From Azospirillum brasilense (GTDB lineage Bacteria; Pseudomonadota; Alphaproteobacteria; Azospirillales; Azospirillaceae), in assembly GCF_008365405.1 (NCBI RefSeq), contig NZ_QOKV01000012.1:124001-188000 (forward strand): DNA of 64,000 nt, given 5' to 3'. The notes beneath the pieces are model-generated. The model was given only the letters and a program-made list of their open reading frames with translations. It did no database searches and was not told the DNA's origin. The first letter of the stretch is position 1. Each line of letters opens with the position of its first letter. Made by a program: the position numbers and the translations under genes. This document shows, piece after piece, positions 59,101-64,000 of the stretch.

Positions 59101-59956
59101 CACGCCGCGCGGCCTGCCGAGCCCGGTGTGGGAGGGCGGGAACCCGGAGGGCCTGACGATCCTGCTGCACGACGAGCAGGGGCTCGGCGACGGCATCCAG
59201 TTCGCCCGCTACGCGCCCTTGCTGCGCCGCCGGGGCGCCCGCGTGATCGTCGAGTGCGACGACCGGCTCGTCCGCCTGTTCGCCACGCTCCCCGGTGTGG
59301 ATGGGGTCGTCGGCCGTTCCGACTCCCCGCCGCCGCACGACGCCCACGCCGCGCTGCTCAGCCTGCCGCACCGGCTCGGGACCACGCTGGCGACCGTCCC
59401 GGCCGAGGTTCCCTACATGTTCGCCGAACCGGAACGGATCGCGTTCTGGCGACGACGGCTGGGTCCGAAGACAGGAGCACGGTTGCGGGTGGGCCTGGTG
59501 TGGGCCGGCAACCCCGAATTCAAGGACGACCGCCGGCGCTCGCCGGGGCTGGCCGCCCTGCGGCCGCTGCTCGACGTTCCAGGCGTCGTGTTCTTCGGTT
59601 TGCAGAAGGGGGCCGGGCGGCAGGATCTGGAGCGTTGCGGGCCTCTGCCGCCGTCCTTCACCGACCTCGGCGCGGAGATCGCCGACTTCGCCGACACCGC
59701 GGCGATCATGGAGACCCTCGACCTGGTCATCAGCTCTTGCACGGCACCGGCCCATCTGGCCGGGGTGCTCGGCCGTCCGGTCTGGACGCTGTTGCCGGAC
59801 ATCGCCGACTGGCGCTGGATGGACCGTGGCGACACCACCCCCTGGTACCCGACCATGCGCCTGTTCCGGCAAACGACGTCGGGCGACTGGGCGTCCGTTG
59901 TCGCCGACGTGCGGGCGGCGCTGGAACAGGTGGTGGCTATAGGGACGGCACCGTGA
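56147..59956 (+). CDS. Giant fusion: GT4, GT17, TPR and GT9-like domains
   Basis: This gene encodes a 1,269-residue soluble protein with three catalytic modules. Residues 1 to about 385 are a GT4-type GT-B domain (LGGSQSALCYLAEAL, and AETSCIAAMEALAAGCLVVS as E-x7-E). Residues about 485-770 resemble GT17 beta-1,4-GlcNAc transferases (YDCFQFHNELDLLEVRLAEL, FVLVEATFTHAGDPK, DMIVVSDADEILRPW with the DAD). Residues about 790-965 are TPRs and 1000-1265 a GT9-like domain (ILLHDEQGLGDGIQFARYAP, LRVGLVWAGNPEFKDD). No signal peptide or membrane span is present. The three active sites suggest stepwise building of one glycan. Its 3' end overlaps the convergent gene by 20 bases. Confidence 0.86.
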   Translation: MTVKIAFLDPAGGDYTPDTPRLRPLGGSQSALCYLAEALAATKLATSKLEVTLVNGARTPGSVRGVRCLPAGAVSWEDMRAFDVVVLLNGCPTEALIRLRAALDGGRKLILWMQHAVDQPAAQCVAESEARACWDGYAFVSRWQMDGYLTAFGLDRRRCRILRNGIAPAFSGLFPPGADIRAAKPWPPVLAYTSTPFRGLDVLLDSVPRLRAAIPGTTVRVFSSLEGYQVPADRDPYGALYQRCRETEGVDYVGAVSQGALADALRGATGLAYPNRFAETSCIAAMEALAAGCLVVSSALGALPETTAGFARLIPVPEDPAEHAVRFAEAAGAALVQWRDDRATVGLRLREQVDHVTAGMSWAGRAGDWLAWLDELRGDHRSGAAPGTTMAAVTATLADAQQRLLGALGAHLNARPSAKEEQAWRAEARALIALIERSLRLDHNTEENRSAVWTTLRGFDAWFAYVTTLTDTPPPAAPPPGGRRIYDCFQFHNELDLLEVRLAELDAVVDRFVLVEATFTHAGDPKPLHYAENRARFAAYADKIIHVVVDDDPGGFAWQREAHQRDAITRGLDGCDPTDMIVVSDADEILRPWVMERLRREPDDGRSLFAPHLDIFLYFLDLKSPDPWVSVAAAPWELIRQIGANRARYLTKLGHGRVVPDAGWHFTWMGGVERFRAKLQAFAHREMIAAFDQDAAANRERLDRFYATGRFDGGAVPGMWTSLAPVPIDAGFPRLIRERIEHFRALGWISPDAGPPVPEEPIADSGSEHRRALVLDPASIDAFHALAMEKLGRNAPEEAIGPLRRCVVLDPFGTFHRFHLAHALLMRQRYGEAEGVLRELVRLAPDDHRARANLGIALKNLARHDEAVGVGQRALALAPAEPGVLSNLGLALSLRTGGDEEAARVLHWAVAIDPDFISARLNLGLVFSKLRRIADAEAQCRRVIDRDPNHAEAHTLLGTCLLLRGELVAGFREYEWRTRLADRQVTPRGLPSPVWEGGNPEGLTILLHDEQGLGDGIQFARYAPLLRRRGARVIVECDDRLVRLFATLPGVDGVVGRSDSPPPHDAHAALLSLPHRLGTTLATVPAEVPYMFAEPERIAFWRRRLGPKTGARLRVGLVWAGNPEFKDDRRRSPGLAALRPLLDVPGVVFFGLQKGAGRQDLERCGPLPPSFTDLGAEIADFADTAAIMETLDLVISSCTAPAHLAGVLGRPVWTLLPDIADWRWMDRGDTTPWYPTMRLFRQTTSGDWASVVADVRAALEQVVAIGTAP

Positions 59957-61874
59957 AGGACGCGGGCGGCAGGCCGGCGGTGTGGCGGTCCCACATCGTC
60001 CGGTAGGCGCGTTCCAGGTGACGGGTGAAGCGGGGGCTGTCGAACAGCGGGGCCGTCGTCCGCGCGGCGGCGAGGCGGCGGCGGTAGCCGGCGAGCGTCG
60101 CCGGATCATCGGCCAGCCGCACCGCCAGCGCCTCGTAGCCGTCGAAGCTGGTGGTGACCGTCTCGGGCAGTCCGGCGGCGTTCAGCAGGCTGGCGGCGAC
60201 GCGCGACGCGAAGGTGTCGCCGATCCGCGTTACCACCGGCAGGCCCATCCACAAGGCGTCCGAAACGGTGGTGTGGCCGGTGTAGGGAAAGCTGTCGAGG
60301 AACAGGTCGGCCAAGCGGTAGCGGGCGAGATGCTCGGCTTGCGGCCGGTGGGGGGCGAAGACCAGACGGCCGGGATCGACCCCGCGCCGCGCCGCCTCGC
60401 GCCGCAGATTGTTCGCACCATCCCGGCCGGCCTGCTGCAGCCACAGCACGCTTCCCGGCACCCGCGCCAGCACGCGCATCCACAGCCCGAACAGCGACGG
60501 GGTGATCTTGAACGGCGCGTTGAACGCGCAGAAGACGAAACCGTCCGGCGGCAAGCCGCAGGCGGCGCGGTCCGGCACCGGCATGTCCAGCGGCCGGCGC
60601 CGGTCGTTGACCTGATAGGAGTCCGGCATGATGACCAGCCGCTCCCGGTAATGCGGCTGATGGTCCGGCGGCGTGACGAAGCGGTCGCCGATGACATAGT
60701 CGAAGGCATCGCCGCCCATCGTCCCTGGATAGCCGAGATAGGCGACCTGGACCGGCGCCAGCCGGCACGCCAGAAGATCGAAGCGGACGTGCCGCGTGTA
60801 GCCTTTGAGATCGACCAGGATATGGACGCCCTCGGCCGCGAGCGTCGCCTGCACCTGCTCCGCATCGCAGCCGCGGATGTCGTGGAAGGCGTCGAAGGCG
60901 GCCTCCAGGCGGCGGCGTGTCGGGCTGCCGTCGTCGGGACCGTAGGAACAGGCGACGACGCGGAAGCGGTCGCGGTCGTGCAGTTCGAACAGCTCGGCCG
61001 CCAGATAGGCGGTGGCGTGCTCGTGGAAGTCGGCGGAGAGGTAGGCGACGGTGAGCCGGCCACCATCACCGGAGGGGGCGCCGAGGGCGCGCGCCACGGG
61101 GGCCGTCGCGACGGCTTGCGGGACGGCCGCCGGTTGCACCACCGCGCGGTGGAAGTGGCGGGCGGCACGATCCTGCTGCGCCGCGCTCGTATCGATCAGC
61201 AGGGTGAGCAGCGGCAGGGTGATTCCCCGGCCGCTGTCGATGACCGCCAGGACCTGCCGGCACAGATCGTCGTACGTGCTCCAGTCGCAGTGCGAGAGGG
61301 CGGCATGGAGCCGGTCGCCGAGGGATTCGGTGCGGCTGGGGTCGAGACTGTAAGCCCGCCCATAGGCCGTGGCCGCCGCGCCCGGTTCGCCCGCATCGCG
61401 CAACGCGTGGCCGGACTCGCGCCACGCCTCGGTGTCGTCCGGCGCCTGCGCGGCCGCCCGGCGAAGAACGGCGCGGCCCGCCGCGGCCCGGCCCAACTCG
61501 CGGAGCATCGCGCCCAACGCCACGATCCGCTCGGCATCGGCCTGCCCGGGGGCCAGCCGGATCGCCCGCGCCTGAAGCGCCGCCGCCTCGGCAAGACGGC
61601 CCCGGCGGCGCAGCAGAAGCGCCAGATTGAAGCAGGCGTCGGCCAGATCCGGCTTCAGCGCGATGGTGACGGCGAAATGGCGCCGCGATTCCTCGAATCG
61701 ACCAAGCGTGAAGGCGGCGACGCCCAGAAGGAAGGACGCGCCATGATGGTCCGGCTTGACCGCCAGGATCGCGCGGCACACCGCGCCGCACTCGGCGTGC
61801 CGGCCGTTCTGATGCAGCATCAGGGCGTAGCCCAACGCTTCGGCGGGGGACGCAAAATGCCGGGCCGTGCTCAT
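59937..61874 (-). CDS. TPR SPINDLY/OGT-like glycosyltransferase (GT41)
   Basis: This gene encodes a 645-residue soluble protein. Residues 15-190 are TPR units (RHAECGAVCRAILAVKPDHH). A GT41 domain follows from about residue 273 (LTVAYLSADFHEHATAYLAA, the H-x-x-x-H start), with ILVDLKGYTRHVRFDLLACR, PVQVAYLGYPGTMG, FVFCAFNAPFKITPSLFGLW and LADLFLDSFPYTGHTTVSDA. These are classic bacterial O-GlcNAc transferase-like blocks, so a protein is the likely acceptor. The gene is convergent with and overlaps the 1,269-residue protein gene by 20 bases. Confidence 0.91.
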   Translation of the reverse strand: MSTARHFASPAEALGYALMLHQNGRHAECGAVCRAILAVKPDHHGASFLLGVAAFTLGRFEESRRHFAVTIALKPDLADACFNLALLLRRRGRLAEAAALQARAIRLAPGQADAERIVALGAMLRELGRAAAGRAVLRRAAAQAPDDTEAWRESGHALRDAGEPGAAATAYGRAYSLDPSRTESLGDRLHAALSHCDWSTYDDLCRQVLAVIDSGRGITLPLLTLLIDTSAAQQDRAARHFHRAVVQPAAVPQAVATAPVARALGAPSGDGGRLTVAYLSADFHEHATAYLAAELFELHDRDRFRVVACSYGPDDGSPTRRRLEAAFDAFHDIRGCDAEQVQATLAAEGVHILVDLKGYTRHVRFDLLACRLAPVQVAYLGYPGTMGGDAFDYVIGDRFVTPPDHQPHYRERLVIMPDSYQVNDRRRPLDMPVPDRAACGLPPDGFVFCAFNAPFKITPSLFGLWMRVLARVPGSVLWLQQAGRDGANNLRREAARRGVDPGRLVFAPHRPQAEHLARYRLADLFLDSFPYTGHTTVSDALWMGLPVVTRIGDTFASRVAASLLNAAGLPETVTTSFDGYEALAVRLADDPATLAGYRRRLAAARTTAPLFDSPRFTRHLERAYRTMWDRHTAGLPPASFTVPSL

Positions 61875-62023
61875 GCTTCCCCTCGGTGCCGCCGCCTCCT
61901 GGACCGTCGTGGAGGCGTGCGGAGCGTGAAATCGTCGGGAAAAGGGTTACCATCGGGCGCGGCAATTCCAAACCCATTTGCCGGGCCCATTTGCCGGGTC
62001 GACCACGTGGAGGGAGAGGGCGG

Positions 62024-63523
62024 GTGATCGAGGCGACGTTCGACGGGGCCGGTGAAGCGTTCGACCGGTGCTTCGGCTCGGGCCTGCGTCACGTCGACGC
62101 CGAATCGCTGGAGGCTGCGGCGTGCTCCTTCCGAACGGCGGCGGCGATCCGCCCGGATCATCCGGTGGCCTGGTTCGTCCTGGGGCTGGTGCTGCGCGGC
62201 CTGGGACGCGGGGACGACGCGGCGGTGGCGCTGCGGGCCGCCCACCGCCTGCGGCCGGACGACGCCGACACGCTGTTCCAGTGGGCGTCGCTGCTCATCG
62301 AGCGCCGTCTGCCCGAAGAGGCCGTAGCGCCGCTTCTCCGTCTCGTGGCGCTGCGGCCCGGTTACCCGGACGCGGCGTTCAGCCTCGGCAACGCGCTGAT
62401 GGCCGTGGACGAGCCCGAACGGGCCGAAGCCGCCTACCGGCTGGCCGTGCTGCTGGAACCGGGTTCGGCGGCGGCCAACAACAACCGGGGCGCGGCGATC
62501 CTGTCCCAGGGACGGCCGGAGGACGCCGCCGTGAGCTACCGGCGGGCCGTCCGGCTTGAGCCGGGGTCCGCCGAGCATCACAAGAATCTCGGCGTCAGCC
62601 TGCTCACCGCCGGAAACTTCGCGGAGGGCACGGCCGAGTACGAATGGCGCACCCGCCAAGCCGTCTGGCAATGGAACCGCGACCGCCCCGGCACACCGCT
62701 GTGGGGCGGCGGCCCGCTCGCCGGCAAGACCATCCTGGTCCATTTCGAGCAGGGTCTCGGCGACACCGTGCAGTTCATCCGCTACATGGCTGTGCTCAAG
62801 GCGATGGGAGCCCGCACGGTCTTCGAGTGCCAGCCGCCGCTCAAGCGCCTCCTCGCTGGCGTTCCCGGCATCGACGTGCTGGTGGCGCGCGGCGAGCCGC
62901 TTTCCGAGGCCGACTGCCTCCTCCCCTTGATGAGCCTGCCCCATCGCTGCGGGACGACGGTGGCGACGATTCCCGGCGGCGTTCCGTATCTGCGGGCCGA
63001 TCCGGACCGTTCGGCGTTCTGGCGCCGGCGGATCGCCGAGGCGGGGCGGCCGGGCGATTTCCGGGTGGGCATCCAGTGGCGGGCCGCGGGGGCCGACCGC
63101 TCGATTTCGCTGGAACGCTTCGCGCGCTTGTCGCACCTTTCCGGGGTGCGGCTGTACAGCCTGCAAAAGGCGGACGGACCCGGCCGGTGGGAGCGGCCCG
63201 ACGACCGGCTGGGAATCGTCTCGCTGCCGGACCGGGACGGGAAAGGTGAGGATGAGGGGTTTGTCGACACCGCCGCGATCATCGAGGGCATGGACCTGAT
63301 CGTCGCCTGCGATTCCGTGGTCGGCCACATCGCCGGCGCCATGGGGCGTCCGGTGTTCCTGGCCTTGCCGTGGCTGGGGGATTGGCGCTGGATGCGCCTT
63401 CCCGACCGCACGCCCTGGTACCCGCAGACCCGGCTGTTCCGCATGACGCGCCGGAACGATTGGGACGGGGTGATGGCCCGCATCGCCGCCGCGGTCGCCC
63501 GCCGCGCCGCGGGGGTGTCATGA
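62024..63523 (+). CDS. TPR-glycosyltransferase (GT9-like) protein
   Basis: This gene encodes a 499-residue protein. Residues about 20-205 are TPR units (PERAEAAYRLAVLLEPGSAA). A GT-B domain follows, with KTILVHFEQGLGDTVQFIRY, ADCLLPLMSLPHRCGTTVAT and GMDLIVACDSVVGHIAGAMG near the end, the donor-site region. The GTG at 62024 is used, with AGGGAGAGG upstream; an earlier in-frame region up to 61886 runs into the divergent gene and is unlikely. It is divergent from the GT41 gene. Its end overlaps the next gene by ATGA (63520-63523). Confidence 0.87.
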   Translation: MIEATFDGAGEAFDRCFGSGLRHVDAESLEAAACSFRTAAAIRPDHPVAWFVLGLVLRGLGRGDDAAVALRAAHRLRPDDADTLFQWASLLIERRLPEEAVAPLLRLVALRPGYPDAAFSLGNALMAVDEPERAEAAYRLAVLLEPGSAAANNNRGAAILSQGRPEDAAVSYRRAVRLEPGSAEHHKNLGVSLLTAGNFAEGTAEYEWRTRQAVWQWNRDRPGTPLWGGGPLAGKTILVHFEQGLGDTVQFIRYMAVLKAMGARTVFECQPPLKRLLAGVPGIDVLVARGEPLSEADCLLPLMSLPHRCGTTVATIPGGVPYLRADPDRSAFWRRRIAEAGRPGDFRVGIQWRAAGADRSISLERFARLSHLSGVRLYSLQKADGPGRWERPDDRLGIVSLPDRDGKGEDEGFVDTAAIIEGMDLIVACDSVVGHIAGAMGRPVFLALPWLGDWRWMRLPDRTPWYPQTRLFRMTRRNDWDGVMARIAAAVARRAAGVS

Positions 63524-64000
63524 CGGATGGGATCGAAGCGGCGTCCCGGCTTTACCGCGCCGGGCGGCTGACGGAGGCCATCGACGCCTGCCGGGCCGTG
63601 CTGGCGGCGGAGCCGGGGCGCTTCGATGCGCTCAACCTCCTCGGTGCCGCGCTGTTCTCGGCTGGCCAGGACGGCGCGGCCCGAGAGGCGCTGCGCGAGG
63701 CCGTCCGCGCCGATCCGGGCGACGCCGCCGCGCTGACGAATTTCAGCATCGTCCTGCAACACCGCCAGGAGTGGCCGTCCGCCGGGCGCGCCTTGCGCGC
63801 GCTGGCGGCGGTGCAGCCGGAGTCCGCGTCCCTTTACAGCCGGTTGGGCACGGTGTTTCAGGAAATGGGCGACCTGGACAGGGCCGTCCGGTTCCTGGTG
63901 CGCGCCGCCCGGCTCGATCCCCGCCCGAGCGTGCAATGGTACAATCTCGGCCTGATCGGGATGCTCGCCGGCGACTTCATGGCCGCGGTGCGCGACCTGC
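63520..64000 (+). CDS. TPR protein, probable glycosyltransferase (partial)
   Basis: The gene starts at the ATG overlapping the previous stop and runs out of the window. About 160 codons are visible and consist of TPR units (TEAIDACRAVLAAEPGRFDA, AREALREAVRADPGDAAALT, DRAVRFLVRAARLDPRPSVQ). By comparison with its neighbours a glycosyltransferase domain is likely to follow, but none is in the window. Confidence 0.78.
   Translation, partial: MTDGIEAASRLYRAGRLTEAIDACRAVLAAEPGRFDALNLLGAALFSAGQDGAAREALREAVRADPGDAAALTNFSIVLQHRQEWPSAGRALRALAAVQPESASLYSRLGTVFQEMGDLDRAVRFLVRAARLDPRPSVQWYNLGLIGMLAGDFMAAVRDL

Overview
The window is GC-rich, densely coded DNA that looks like an Azospirillum-type alphaproteobacterium (Rhodospirillales). 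I infer this from the dnaN-recF-gyrB block, the DUF1127 small proteins, the abundance of TPR-glycosyltransferases, the FixJ/MASE4-like regulators and the GC-driven antisense frames. No species name can be read directly from the sequence.

Layout. 1-3,800: end of an ABC exporter, a DUF5872 protein, a DUF1127 protein and an orphan TPR/SPINDLY-type glycosyltransferase. 3,800-11,500: an accessory stretch with a broken small gene, a Tat-exported aspartoacylase-like protein, a methanethiol oxidase gene coupled to a membrane protein, a SnoaL-like protein, a SulP transporter and the remains of two insertion sequences (IS5-like and IS6-like). 11,500-13,620: a large ELWxxDGT-repeat/RTX protein with its terminator. 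13,725-18,760: gyrB, recF and dnaN on the minus strand, without dnaA next to dnaN. 19,000-25,000: an SDR protein, a periplasmic TPR protein, the ferrous iron system feoA-feoB-Cys-rich protein behind a likely Fur box, and a Cache-GGDEF diguanylate cyclase.

25,400-35,400: an alpha/beta hydrolase, then a FixJ-type two-component system divergent from a tightly packed set (cysteine hydrolase, XapX, Tat-type amidohydrolase, DoxX, MFS transporter, AlgE-like porin). The set looks like a regulated uptake/conversion module for an unidentified compound. 35,500-48,100: lipoprotein, tRNA-Asp and tRNA-Asn, small unknown genes, an NAPE-PLD-like metallo-hydrolase, a 45-residue DUF1127-like protein, the LysR-GST pair divergent from D-tartrate dehydratase, a tiny secreted protein with a 17-nt perfect Shine-Dalgarno match, a hybrid histidine kinase, tyrS and a radical SAM protein.

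48,200-64,000: a cluster of at least eight genes, seven of them TPR proteins and most joined to glycosyltransferase domains. It includes two unusual fusions (GT2-TPR-GT11-like and GT4-GT17-TPR-GT9-like). No flippase, polymerase or nucleotide-sugar gene is visible, so the cluster may glycosylate a protein (flagellin is one candidate) or finish a surface glycan made elsewhere. These enzymes, with the orphan at 1,442-3,772, are the most distinctive content of the window.
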